From NCBI RefSeq assembly GCF_003316635.1, contig NZ_QNQP01000007.1:89925-153924 (forward strand): a DNA stretch of 64,000 bases, given 5' to 3'. Positions 54,036 through 63,654 of the stretch are shown here, one piece after another. The stretch comes from Roseovarius dicentrarchi (GTDB lineage Bacteria > Pseudomonadota > Alphaproteobacteria > Rhodobacterales > Rhodobacteraceae). Positions within the stretch are counted from its first letter, which is position 1, and the number at the start of each line of letters is the position of its first letter. Below the pieces are notes generated by a model. That model was given only the letters and a program-made list of their open reading frames with translations. It did not search any database and had not been told where the DNA came from. Position numbers and translations under genes: made by a program.

Positions 54036-54941
54036 ATGGAACTGACTGTCGGCCCCAACCAATTCTTCTGGTCGGCAGACCGCTGGAGTGCCTTTTACGA
54101 CGATCTGGCCAAGGCCCCCGTGGACCGGCTGGTGCTGGGCGAGCTGATCTGCTCCAAACGCCTGCCGTTCTTTCAGGACCGCATTCCCGACGCGATTGAA
54201 ACGCTGGTCGAGGCTGGCAAGCAGGTCGCCCTGACCAGCCTCGCGCTGGTCACGCTGAAGCGCGAAAGAAAGGCGACAGGCGCGTTGGCCGATATGGGCA
54301 TCCCCGTCGAGGTGAATGACCTGACCGCACTGGCCCATTTGCCGGACGGCGCGCCGTTCTGGGTCGGCCCGATGGTCAACGTCTATAACGAAGGCACGAT
54401 TGCGTGGCTGGCGCGGCGCGGTGCCACGCGCATCTGCCTGCCACCCGAATTGCCGCTGGACTCTGTGGCGCGTCTGGCGCGCGCGGGCGCCGATGCGGGC
54501 GTCGCGATCGAGGTCTGGGGCCATGGCCGCCTGCCGCTGGCGATTTCGGGCCGGTGCTATCACGCGCGGATGCACGGGCGCACCAAGGATAACTGCCAGT
54601 TCGCCTGCGAGGACGATCCCGACGGTCTGGACGTCAAAACGCTCGACGGCCAGCCTTTCATGGCGATGAACGGGGTGCAGACGCTGTCCGACAGCCATGC
54701 CTGCACCGCCCATCAGATCGACGCCCTTGCAGAGGCTGGCGTCAGCGCGCTGCGCCTGTCACCGCAATCAAAGGGCTTTGACGCGATATGCGGGCTGTAC
54801 CGGCAACGTCTGGACGGTAAGCTGGACGCGGACGCAATGGTGGACAAGATTGTGGCGATTGATGCGGGGCTTCGCCTGTCGGACGGGTTCCTGACCGGCG
54901 CGCGTGGCGCGGACTGGTCGGGCAATCCCGCGCCGCGTTGA
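54036..54941 (+). CDS. ubiV: O2-independent ubiquinone hydroxylation protein UbiV (U32 family)
   Basis: 301 aa. Cys 39 (GELICSKRLPF), Cys 174 (GRCYHARMHGRT), Cys 187 and Cys 191 (DNCQFACED) reproduce the four-cysteine pattern of E. coli UbiV, so an intact 4Fe-4S cluster is expected. It starts MELTVGPNQFFWSADRW with GATGAG upstream. It forms the functional pair with UbiU. The DUF2478 gene follows 22 bp later. Confidence 0.93.
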   Translation: MELTVGPNQFFWSADRWSAFYDDLAKAPVDRLVLGELICSKRLPFFQDRIPDAIETLVEAGKQVALTSLALVTLKRERKATGALADMGIPVEVNDLTALAHLPDGAPFWVGPMVNVYNEGTIAWLARRGATRICLPPELPLDSVARLARAGADAGVAIEVWGHGRLPLAISGRCYHARMHGRTKDNCQFACEDDPDGLDVKTLDGQPFMAMNGVQTLSDSHACTAHQIDALAEAGVSALRLSPQSKGFDAICGLYRQRLDGKLDADAMVDKIVAIDAGLRLSDGFLTGARGADWSGNPAPR

Positions 54942-54963
54942 TCGAATAAAAAGGAGAGCGGCG

Positions 54964-55470
54964 ATGAAAATGGCATCTGTCACATCGGACGAACGCGGCG
55001 CAGTCGACCGATTGCTGAGCGACATCGCAGAGCGTTTGCAGGCAGACGGTGCCACCCTTGCCGGGATCGTCAAGGATCACAGCCATGATAGCCGCTTTGC
55101 CAACGGGTGCGACGCAAAGGTGCGGGTGCTGCCCAAGGGGCCAGTGATCCAGATCACCCAGGATCTGGGCGCTGGGTCCGATGCCTGCCGGCTGGATCCC
55201 GGCGCCATCGCGCAGGCGGTCGCCACGGTCGAGGCCGCGTCTTTTGAGAACGCCGATCTGTTCATCGTCAACAAGTTCGGCCCCGAAGAAGCCGCCGGGC
55301 GCGGGTTCTGCAACGCCATCGCCACCGCGCTGGAGCGCGGCATTCCGGTGCTGGTCGGGGTCGGCAGCGCAAGCATGCCCGCGTTCAACGAATTCGCCGG
55401 GGGGCTGGCCACGGCCCTTGCGCCGCAGCCGGGTGCAATCCTTGCGTGGTATGGCGGCGATGCGCGCTGA
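54964..55470 (+). CDS. DUF2478 family protein in the anaerobic ubiquinone operon
   Basis: 168 aa from ATG 54964, with GGAGAG before it. The start SDERGAVDRLLSDIAERLQADGATLAGIV and the end GVGSASMPAFNEFAGGLATALAP fit the DUF2478 family, which I recall near molybdenum, nitrogenase and anaerobic genes. RFANGCDAKVRVLP is in the middle. No catalytic motif is assigned. It lies 22 bp after ubiV and before the Crp/Fnr gene, so it probably serves anaerobic growth, but a direct role in quinone synthesis is unproven. Confidence 0.75.
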   Translation: MKMASVTSDERGAVDRLLSDIAERLQADGATLAGIVKDHSHDSRFANGCDAKVRVLPKGPVIQITQDLGAGSDACRLDPGAIAQAVATVEAASFENADLFIVNKFGPEEAAGRGFCNAIATALERGIPVLVGVGSASMPAFNEFAGGLATALAPQPGAILAWYGGDAR

Positions 55471-55595
55471 TCCTCGCGGATCTGCACGGTAAAATGAAGG
55501 CGCCTGTGCCGTCCGCGCTGATAGGTCGCAATCGACACTGCGCGCGGGCCTCGATAGCGTGGATGCACATGGCGCTATCGGGCATTTGAACGGCA

Positions 55596-56405
55596 ATGAC
55601 CAACACCAAATCGGATCACCCCTGCAATGGATGCGCCTTCTATCAGGGCAGTGTCTGGCAACCGGCCAACGCTGCCGGTCTGTCCGCTTTGAAACGTGGC
55701 TTTGCGCGCAAGGATCTGGCAGCCGAGCAGGCGCTTTATGCGCAGGATGACGAAAACCGGGGCGTTTTCTGCGTCTCTTCCGGGTTGATTGCGGTCCGCA
55801 CGCATCACTCCGACGGCACCTCCACATTGATCAAGCTGGCCTATCCCGGCGACATCATCGGCTATCGGTCGTTCCTCGCAGGCGCGCGTCACAAGACAGA
55901 GGCGCGCGCGCTGGTGCCATCACGGGTTTGCATCGTCGCGCACCGGGATGTATCCCACGTCATTGGCGCAAACCCCACAGTCTTGCGGCGAATTGCGGGG
56001 CGCTGCGTGACCGAGATAGACAGCAATCATGCCCGGATCATCGCGACCTCGGTCAAACCGAACCGCGACAGGCTGCGCGATCTACTGCTGGAATTGATGG
56101 AACGGCATGGCCATCGGGACGGTGATCGGCTGTCCATGCACCTGCCGCTGTCGCGAACGGACCTTGCCGATCTGATCGGTGTGCGGCCGGAAACCATGTC
56201 GCGGCTTTTCCGCCAGTTGAAGGATGACGGAACCCTCACCGTTTCGGGCCGCGAAATCGGAATGGCCGTTACCGCCCCGTCCCGGCCGCCGGAGGCCGGG
56301 CTTCTGCCCCGGCGTCATTCACAGTCGCGGGACACCCGCCGGTCATCTCGGGTCGCAACAGCAGTCAGGGATCACGGGCACCCGGCAATACCCACCGACA
56401 GATGA
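55596..56405 (+). CDS. Crp/Fnr family transcriptional regulator with FNR-like recognition helix
   Basis: 269 aa. The cyclic-nucleotide-like beta-barrel is residues about 25-125, with a helix-turn-helix at about 186-209 (SRTDLADLIGVRPETMSRLF). It contains E-T-M-S-R, matching the E-x-x-S-R residues with which FNR reads TTGAT. Cysteines are at 10, 13, 59, 112 and 137: CNGC at the start and Cys 112 recall FNR's cluster ligands, but the third ligand is not in canonical spacing. It may sense oxygen through iron-sulfur, or another signal. The C-terminal 40 residues are basic and disordered-looking. Confidence 0.88.
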   Translation: MTNTKSDHPCNGCAFYQGSVWQPANAAGLSALKRGFARKDLAAEQALYAQDDENRGVFCVSSGLIAVRTHHSDGTSTLIKLAYPGDIIGYRSFLAGARHKTEARALVPSRVCIVAHRDVSHVIGANPTVLRRIAGRCVTEIDSNHARIIATSVKPNRDRLRDLLLELMERHGHRDGDRLSMHLPLSRTDLADLIGVRPETMSRLFRQLKDDGTLTVSGREIGMAVTAPSRPPEAGLLPRRHSQSRDTRRSSRVATAVRDHGHPAIPTDR

Positions 56406-57083
56406 CGCCTCTCTCTATTCTCTATCCGGCGGAGTGTTGTCGCGTCGCGCGCCCTGACCACCGAGCAGCAAGCGACCTTGCCGCCCCTGCCTCCGCCTCC
56501 CTTCGACTCCACGCCTGAAATTTTCACAAGGCTCTCAGGCCGTGTCAAAGACCATCCCACCCAGATCGACGTCGAGCGTGTCCAAATACTCCTCAACTGC
56601 GAGGGGCAAGGTAATCCATTGCTTGCGCCACTCTTTCGACTTGGCGATCGACTTCGCAACAAGGAGGGTGTCCCTCGCCCGCTGAAGACCCCGGATAAGA
56701 ATGCCAAGTCTGCGATCTTAAAATACGCAGATGCTGGATGGCAATTCCCGGACCGGAACGGCCATGCGCAGGACCGTCCAAGGAAAAAGCTGCGTCAAGT
56801 GTGATGGTTGCGAATTGGCGGGTCCAGCAGAGCAAAAATTCTTTGCGGCCCCTCTCGAATGGAGCGCTTTGGATCAGTGAGTGGGGTTGATGAGGGCGTT
56901 GTGTCCAAGACAACGCGCGTTGGGTGGCGATGAAATCGCCGTCCATTTCCCGGCGCAATCGAAACACACTTCCACAAGCTGCCCCGTGCGCGACGAGGGC
57001 GTCTCCAGTGACCTCCCACCGAGCGGAATGCGTCGGACAACTGCCGGGATATTTGAAGCAAGAAGAAACAGGGCCAGGGCGCC
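56406..57083. other. 678-bp gap with apparent gene remnant, no intact gene
   Basis: No intact gene is supported. On the minus strand, 56540-56760 reads like real protein over about 55 codons (LGILIRGLQRARDTLLVAKS, then EWRKQWITLPLAVEEYLDTL) but has a stop just upstream and no start, suggesting a decayed gene. An ATTTGAAGCAAGAAGAAAC intergenic element lies at 57051-57069, near the panC end. Confidence 0.45.
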
Positions 57084-57935
57084 CTACCTCGGGACGGCGA
57101 TATTGTCGATCAGTCGCACACCGGCCAGCCATGCAGCAGCAAAAAGGCGCGCGGGCCGGGTGGTGGATGACGCCGCAAGGGACAGATCGTCATTCGCACG
57201 GATTTCAAAATAATCGACGCTGGTGAAACCGGCCCGCAGAAGCGCGGCGATACTGGCCGCCTGCGCCGCTGCCGGATCCTGGCCTGCGGCGACGGCATCG
57301 GCCATCGCCTCCATCTGGTCGATCAGCGCGGGTGCGATGGTGCGCGCCCGGTCTGACAGCAAAAGATTGCGCGAGGACATCGCCAGCCCGTCCATTTCGC
57401 GGATCGTCGGGCAACCGTGAACCGTAATGGGAATATCCAGATCGCGCGCCATGCGCCGGACAACCTGAAGCTGCTGAAAGTCCTTTTCGCCGAAAAATGC
57501 GTCTGTCGCCGCGCTTTGCGCAAAAAGCTTGGCCACCACCGTTGCGACGCCGGCAAAATGGCCGGGCCGGTGGACACCGTCCATCACATCGGTCAGGCCC
57601 GAGACGGTGACATTGGTGGCAAAGCCGGCGGGATACATCTGATCGCCATCCGGCACATAGATCGCATCGACGCCAAACCGGGCCAGTTTGGCGGCATCGG
57701 CCTGTTCGGTACGCGGATAGCTGGCCAGATCCTCGGGCGCGCTGAACTGGCGTGGATTGACGAAGATGGTGACGATCACATGATCGCACCGCGCCTTGGC
57801 GGCGGCGACCAGCGACAGGTGGCCGTCATGGAGCGCGCCCATTGTCGGCACGATGCCGATGCTGCGGCCGGCACGCTGCCAGGGCGCCGTGGCTGCGCGC
57901 AGCTCTGCGACGCTGCGCAATATCGGGGCGGTCAT
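57084..57935 (-). CDS. panC: pantothenate synthetase (pantoate-beta-alanine ligase)
   Basis: 283 aa. The nucleotidyl-transferase motif is [18 protein letters not shown] near residue 29, including H-x-G-H. Later motifs are VFFGEKD-like [15 protein letters not shown] and the KMSKS-equivalent MSSRNLLLS. It joins pantoate and beta-alanine with ATP. It overlaps panB by ATGA, giving panB-panC on the minus strand. Confidence 0.96.
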   Translation of the reverse strand: MTAPILRSVAELRAATAPWQRAGRSIGIVPTMGALHDGHLSLVAAAKARCDHVIVTIFVNPRQFSAPEDLASYPRTEQADAAKLARFGVDAIYVPDGDQMYPAGFATNVTVSGLTDVMDGVHRPGHFAGVATVVAKLFAQSAATDAFFGEKDFQQLQVVRRMARDLDIPITVHGCPTIREMDGLAMSSRNLLLSDRARTIAPALIDQMEAMADAVAAGQDPAAAQAASIAALLRAGFTSVDYFEIRANDDLSLAASSTTRPARLFAAAWLAGVRLIDNIAVPR

Positions 57936-58777
57936 GCGCCGCTTGCCTTGCCGGATACGGGTGCCTCATCGGCAAAAACATGCTCGGCCGCGGGAAAGGT
58001 GCGGGCGCGCACCTCGGCGGCATAGCTGGCGATCGCGGCCTCCCCATCGGTGCCCAGCTGCGCGTAACGCTTGACGAATTTCGGCTTGAACGCGGTAAAC
58101 AGCCCCAGCATGTCATCGACAACCAGCACCTGCCCGTCGCATCCCGCCGATGCCCCGATGCCGATGGTGGGAATGTCGATTTCTGCGGTGATCCGGTCGG
58201 CAAGCCCGGCCGGCACCTTTTCCAGCACGACGGCAAAGGCGCCGGCATCCGCCACCGCCTGCGCGTCCTCGCTGAGGTGTTTCGCGCCCGCGCCGCGGCC
58301 CTGCACCTTGTAGCCGCCCAGCGTGTTGATCGCTTGCGGCGTCAGGCCGATATGGGCCATCACCGGCACACCCCGCGCCGTCAAAAAGCGAATGGTTTCA
58401 GCCATATGCGCGCCGCCCTCCAGCTTGACCGCGGCCGCGCCCGTCTCGCGCATGATGCGGGACGCGTTGCGCATGGCCTGGCGCGGATCTTCCTCGTAGC
58501 TGCCGAACGGCATGTCGATCACCAGCATCGCCTTGTCCAGCCCGCGGGCCACCGCCTGCCCGTGCAGCACCATCATATCCATGGTCACGCCCAGTGTTGA
58601 GGGCATCCCGTGCAGCACCATGCCGACGCTGTCGCCAACCAGCACAAAATCGCAATGCGCATCCATCATCCGGGCCATTGGTGTGGTGTAGGCCGTCAGG
58701 CTGACGATGGGGGCATTGCCCTTCATCGCGCGAATATCGGCAGGAAGCGGGGCGGTCTGGCGGGCTGTGGCGCTCAT
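57932..58777 (-). CDS. panB: 3-methyl-2-oxobutanoate hydroxymethyltransferase
   Basis: 281 aa from ATG 58777 ([20 protein letters not shown]). Metal and substrate residues fall in [31 protein letters not shown] and [11 protein letters not shown]. It makes ketopantoate from 2-oxoisovalerate. Followed by panC. A 187-bp gap separates it from the divergent gene at 58965. Confidence 0.96.
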   Translation of the reverse strand: MSATARQTAPLPADIRAMKGNAPIVSLTAYTTPMARMMDAHCDFVLVGDSVGMVLHGMPSTLGVTMDMMVLHGQAVARGLDKAMLVIDMPFGSYEEDPRQAMRNASRIMRETGAAAVKLEGGAHMAETIRFLTARGVPVMAHIGLTPQAINTLGGYKVQGRGAGAKHLSEDAQAVADAGAFAVVLEKVPAGLADRITAEIDIPTIGIGASAGCDGQVLVVDDMLGLFTAFKPKFVKRYAQLGTDGEAAIASYAAEVRARTFPAAEHVFADEAPVSGKASGA

Positions 58778-58964
58778 CTGGCGGGCCTCGAAGGTTGCTG
58801 CGTTGCCGCGATGGGTAGCAAGGTTTGGGCCCGAGTTCCACTGTTGACTTGTGCCGTGCGGCGCTTGCATGGCGCATACAATCCGCTAGGGGTGGCGCGG
58901 TGCGGCGCCCTGCTGATACCATGGCCCACACAGCGCGCGGCAGCGCAACCAAGGAGGCCCGATC

Positions 58965-59819
58965 TTGCGCCACATTTCAACAAATCTACCGGCGTTTTTG
59001 CGCGCCTTCAGCCCCCTCATGCTGGGCCGTGCCCTGCTGTGTGCGGTGGTCCTGTCCGCACCATGGCAAGGCGCCGTCGCAGCGCAAGCCGCCCAGACCC
59101 AAGGCGCCGCCACCGTCAGCCGCGCCGATCTGATCCGCCTGCTGGGCCGGATGCACGAGGAGGAAACCGTGCGCGCCGACCTGCGCAAGCTGGGCTTCAA
59201 GGGTGAAAACCTTGAACTGGCGGTTCAGCACGCCGCGAACATGCTGCGCGATCCGGTGATCGCAGGCTATATTGCGGACCGCGTTTTGCAGGTGCAATCC
59301 GGCGCGCAGGTGCCGATTGGCCGGGCGCAGGGCCTTTTGTGGGGCGTGATTGATCAGGGCCTGCCGCACCTGCCGCTGCGCGATTTGCGCTATTATTATC
59401 TGGTCGAACAGGCCGTTCTTGGGGCAATGCCGGTGCATATTTGCGGACAGGCCGTGCGCAGCACACTGCCGCCGGATCGCATGGCCGATGTGACGGCACG
59501 CGCCGCCGCGCGGCTGAACACGGCGGGCCTGCGCAACTATTACCGCATTCAGCTGCGCGCGGCGCAGCTGGGCGCCCAGCGCGGCACGCTGACCACCACG
59601 CCCAAACGCGCTGCCGCCGCCGAGGCGCTGATATTTACTGCACTGGCGCGCCATATCGCGGCCGAACCGGACGCGGCGCAAATCATGGACAGTTTTGCCC
59701 GGCTGGACCGGGTGAACAACACACGCGCCTGCCGCGCAGGCCAGCTGTTCATTGCCGCCGTCCTGAAACTCGAAGGGCGCGACTTGCACGAGGCGTTGAT
59801 ACAACTCAGCCTTCCGTGA
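58965..59819 (+). CDS. exported protein of unknown function
   Basis: 284 aa from TTG 58965, with AAGGAGG eight bases upstream; no better ATG is available. Residues about 15-42 (LMLGRALLCAVVLSAPWQGAVAA) look like a signal peptide or anchor. The mature region is Arg- and Ala-rich and helical, with two short segments resembling DUF2059-type helices (VRADLRKLGFKGENLELAVQ). Two Cys are present (ICGQ, ACRAG), fitting a periplasmic disulfide. I recognise no named family. It overlaps the next gene by GTGA. Confidence 0.7.
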   Translation: MRHISTNLPAFLRAFSPLMLGRALLCAVVLSAPWQGAVAAQAAQTQGAATVSRADLIRLLGRMHEEETVRADLRKLGFKGENLELAVQHAANMLRDPVIAGYIADRVLQVQSGAQVPIGRAQGLLWGVIDQGLPHLPLRDLRYYYLVEQAVLGAMPVHICGQAVRSTLPPDRMADVTARAAARLNTAGLRNYYRIQLRAAQLGAQRGTLTTTPKRAAAAEALIFTALARHIAAEPDAAQIMDSFARLDRVNNTRACRAGQLFIAAVLKLEGRDLHEALIQLSLP

Positions 59820-60982
59820 CATCGCTGCTGGACAACCGGACGGCGCGGCATCTTTGGTTGCACGTCAACGGGCTGTGCCAGATGGGAACCGGCGCGCCCG
59901 ATGTCATGGATCTGATCGGTCAGATCGGGTTTTTGCAGATCGACACGATCCGCAATGTCACCCGCGCGCATAACCACATTCTGTGGTCGCGCAATTCCAA
60001 TTACCGCGAGGGGATGCTGTGGCCGCTGCTGGGCCAGCATTTATTCGAACATTTCACCCATGATGCGTCCCTGATCCCGATGCAGATCCTGCCGCTCTGG
60101 CAGCGGCAATTTGCCCGGCTGGGCGCGCATGCCGCGCGCGGCGAGTGGTATCAATCCGGGCTGGGCAGATCGGAGATTGCCGCCATTCGCGCCCGGATCG
60201 CCGCCGAGGGGCCGCTGTCCACCCATGCGTTCGACACCAAGGCGGCCAGCCGGGAAATGTGGGCGCGCCCACCCCACAAAAAGGCGCTGGACCAGATGTG
60301 GTATGCGGGCGATCTGGCGACATGCAGGCGCGAGAATTTCGTGAAATTCTACGATCTGGGCGAGCGCGTCTTTCCCAAGGTGCCGCAGGATCAGGACGAC
60401 ACCGCGCAAGCGGACGCGCTGTGCGATCTGGCGCTTGACCGGCTTGGCACGGCCAGTTGCGGCGAAGTTCAGCGGTTCTGGGCCGCGATGGACGCGCACG
60501 AGACGCGCGACTGGATGGCGCGCCGCGCGCCGCGGCAGGTGCGCGTGACCGATGCCGATGGCGCGGTACGCACGGTGCTGGCCGCCCCGGATCTGGACGC
60601 GCGGCTGGCCGCCCTGCCCCCGCTTGGCAACCGGATGCGTATTCTCAACCCGTTCGATCCGGCGATTCGCGACCGTGCGCGGCTGCGGCGGCTTTTCGGA
60701 TTTGACTATGTGAACGAAATGTTCGTTCCCGCCGCCCGGCGCCGCTGGGGCTATTACGTGTATCCGCTTCTGGAAGCCGACCGTTTCGTTGGCCGGATCG
60801 AGCTGAAGGCAGACCGCGCGCAAGGCCGGCTGCGCGTTACCGGCTTCTGGCCCGAACAGGGCATCCACTGGGGCGCAGGACGATCAGGCCGACTGAATGC
60901 GGAACTGCGCCGGTTCGGACGGATGGTCGGCGTCCATTCCATCGACTGGTCGGCGCCGATCACGTTCAATCGCGGATCGTGA
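59816..60982 (+). CDS. YcaQ/AlkX-like winged-helix DNA glycosylase family protein
   Basis: 388 aa from GTG 59816, which overlaps the preceding stop. The HTH_42/DUF1006 layout is visible: LWLHVNGLCQMGTG and a QIDTIRNVTRAHNHILWSRN block whose Q-x-D carries the catalytic residues in YcaQ glycosylases, then SEIAAIRARIAAEGPLSTHAF. The C-terminus includes NPFDPAIRDRARLRRLFGFDY and GYYVYPLLEADRFVGRIELKADR. It probably unhooks interstrand crosslinks or removes alkylated bases. Confidence 0.88.
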   Translation: MTSLLDNRTARHLWLHVNGLCQMGTGAPDVMDLIGQIGFLQIDTIRNVTRAHNHILWSRNSNYREGMLWPLLGQHLFEHFTHDASLIPMQILPLWQRQFARLGAHAARGEWYQSGLGRSEIAAIRARIAAEGPLSTHAFDTKAASREMWARPPHKKALDQMWYAGDLATCRRENFVKFYDLGERVFPKVPQDQDDTAQADALCDLALDRLGTASCGEVQRFWAAMDAHETRDWMARRAPRQVRVTDADGAVRTVLAAPDLDARLAALPPLGNRMRILNPFDPAIRDRARLRRLFGFDYVNEMFVPAARRRWGYYVYPLLEADRFVGRIELKADRAQGRLRVTGFWPEQGIHWGAGRSGRLNAELRRFGRMVGVHSIDWSAPITFNRGS

Positions 60983-61863
60983 CCGATCTGTGTCTTGTCG
61001 CTTGGTGTTTTCGGTAATGAATATGATTCAATACATCAAACAGGTGACGCCTTTACGCCAGAAATAAGAACTCGGATGGCAATTTTTGCGCGGGGGATTT
61101 TGACACGGCGCGAATTTTCTGCACAAAAATCAACCCGGATGTGACCGGCCGCCATTCGGTAATAAATGATTGCCCTTTTTTCATGCAATTCAATAAGTCG
61201 GTAACGATCTGGAATAAAAACCACTCTTCGTGGCGGTCGATAGTCGCGGATTTTTCAATATGGCCGGAGAATACGATTATTTCAGCGTTACGTCTGCGGA
61301 TGGCAAGCGCAAAGACGTGCAGAACGCATGCCTCGCACCCGGTCAGAGCGCTGCAACCATGATCTTGCCCTGCCCGGCCTGAAATTACCGAAAATATCCA
61401 TTTGCACCATGTCATTGCGGCACTTCGGGACATTGCGGCAGGCCGCGACGCCGTGCAGCCGCTTTGTGCCTGCCGTAACGGATCGGAGAAACCGCGATCG
61501 CATCACCGGATCACGTCTATGCATTTTGCAGGCGGAAAATCGAATCAATCGAGATAAAGATTTTTCAAATGAGTTCCGCCGATCGACGTGGCAGCTTTAC
61601 TGTCGTAAAACATGGTAAACTCAATGCAAGCAATGGTAGTCTATGGCTTTGGGTTAAATGTCTTAGGGTTGTATTTTACGTCCTAATACCGGAAATCATG
61701 GTTAATATTTAATAAACTTCTTGCCCAATGACGTTAACTTGCGCCACCGTTCGGGCTGGGGTGGGTCCCTTGTCATTTTGATTTGCATGCAACACGCAAT
61801 TTGCGTGTCGCGCGTGCGCTGGCGGCGATCCGTTGTAAAAAAAGTAATTGGGAGAATTTAACC
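60983..61863. other. 881-bp AT-richer intergenic stretch
   Basis: No gene supported. The DNA is clearly less GC-rich than the surroundings, consistent with transferred or degraded sequence leading into the RTX-type gene. A 40-codon frame at 61260-61382 (MAGEYDYFSVTSADGKRKDV at its start) has no ribosome site. The last 200 bp includes AT-rich promoter-like DNA and a good ribosome site (GGGAG) for the gene at 61864. Confidence 0.5.
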
Positions 61864-63654
61864 ATGGCCATTTTAACTGTTACCAAAACGGGTGACGCTG
61901 ATTTCGTAACCAGCTTCAACACCATCAACGATGCGCTCAACGTTGCCGCCACAGGCGATACGATCCTGATCGGCGACGGTCAATTCGACGAAAACCTGCG
62001 GATCGACGTCGAAGGTATCACGTAGAAATCGGTTAATGGCCGCGGTGCCACGACGATCAACGGCAGCGATCTCAGCCCGTTGCTGGGTACGATCGAAATT
62101 GACCCCGGAATGAATAACGTGACGATCGAGGGTCTGACGATCATAGGTATCAATGGCAACGGCGCGATCGAAAAGGCGGCTGTCTATATCCAGGGCGCAA
62201 ACACCGGCCTGAGGGTGATCGATAACGACGTCGTGGCGAGAGGCGATGCCGGGCTGATGTCCGAATATGGCTCTGGAGTGACAAACGCCGAAGTCGATGG
62301 CAACATTTTTTCGGGCATAACATTTGTCGGGACAGATCCACAAAGCTCGGCAACCAATAGCTTCAACGGCCAGTTCGACGTCGGAAATGATTTCCCCCGC
62401 CAGTTGGTGGTGCTCAGCAACGGTGGCGGTTCGGGGCCTTCGGCCAACGACAACATTACCTTTTCCAACAACATCGTATCGGGCACCACAGGCGGCATCA
62501 GCAGCGTGACCGGTTCGCCGTTCGGCAATAACCTGGTGACGATTGACGCCTCCAATTCGACCATCTCCGAAAATGAGTTCACCGGATTCACAGGCGCTTT
62601 CACTGCGGCATTGCGCAGCCGCCGTGATGATACCTCCATCGACAACAACGTGTTTGACCTGTCCGAGGGCGGGCAGTTTGCATTTCCGAACACCATGTTT
62701 GTGCAGAATAATTCCGGCGAGGACCTGAGCGACAATCGCCTTATCAACGCCGACGGCATGGAGCTGTTCTTTGGCACGGCCGACAATGATTCCATTATCG
62801 GGACAGCAGGCGACGACATCTTTTTCGCGTCTGGAGGCAATGACACGCTCGACGGTGCTGACGGCACAGATTTGCTCGACATGGGCGCGGCGGGTTCCGC
62901 CGGTGCGTTTGTCGATCTGAACTCTGGTCTGGCCTTTTCTTCGAATACCGGCATCGACAACGTCAGCAACTTTGAAAACGTCAAAGGCTCGGTCGGCGAC
63001 GATGCCCTGTATGGTGATGCGGGCGACAACGTATTCATCTCCAGCGACGGGACGGACGTGATCGACGGGCGCGGCGGCTCTGACACATACGATGCATCGG
63101 CTGAATCGAGCACGGTGATTGTAAGTATGGGAACCGGCATGGCACTCGGCGCTGGCACGGCCACGCTTAACGGTATTGAAAACGTCATGACCGGTTCGGG
63201 CGATGATGTGATTTTTGCGGGCGCCGGCGCAAGCAGCATTGACGCTGGCGAAGGGATGGATTCGGTCGTATTCGGTGGCGACCGCATTGATTTCGACATC
63301 ACATGGGATGGCACGACGGCAACGGTCGATGATCGCGCGGGTAACGTCACCACCATCACCGACGCCGGACATCTGAGTTTCGACGATATATGCGTCTGGC
63401 TGGTCGACGGCGCATCAACTGAATTCAGCACAATCCAGTCGGCAGTAGATGTTGCCGGTGACGAAGACGAAATTCTGGTAGCAGAAGGCACCTATACCGA
63501 ACAGCTTGAGATTGACAACTTTGTCGGCCTGAAGCTGACCGCGACCGGTGCTGTCACAATCGAAGCGCCTGCGGATCTGGTCATTTCGCACCAAAGCAGC
63601 GGGTCGTCGCCGAAGGACGTTAATGCGGTTGTAAGCGTTACCAACTTGTTGATT
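61864..63654 (+). pseudogene. beta-helix/RTX-type calcium-binding surface protein, broken by an amber stop and an IS21 element
   Basis: The start MAILTVTKTGDADFVTSFNT has GGGAG upstream. After 53 codons the frame is closed by TAG at 62023-62025, yet the same frame continues uninterrupted in protein-like sequence, so a single nonsense mutation is likely. Residues about 55-290 are right-handed parallel beta-helix (pectate-lyase-like). RTX-like GDD and GGND repeats follow (GTAGDDIFFASGGNDTLDGADGTDLLDMG), then a second beta-helix start (STIQSAVDVAGDEDEILVAEGTY). The frame then enters IS DNA and stops at 63669, so any C-terminal type I secretion signal is lost. Confidence 0.8.

Noticed and set aside
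61260..61382. 40-codon plus-strand frame in the AT-richer gap
   Set aside because: No ribosome site and no family match; could be a remnant but not supported as a gene.
61873..63372. 499-codon minus-strand frame opposite the beta-helix/RTX gene
   Set aside because: The plus strand shows clear beta-helix and GGND/GDD repeats; this complement has none.
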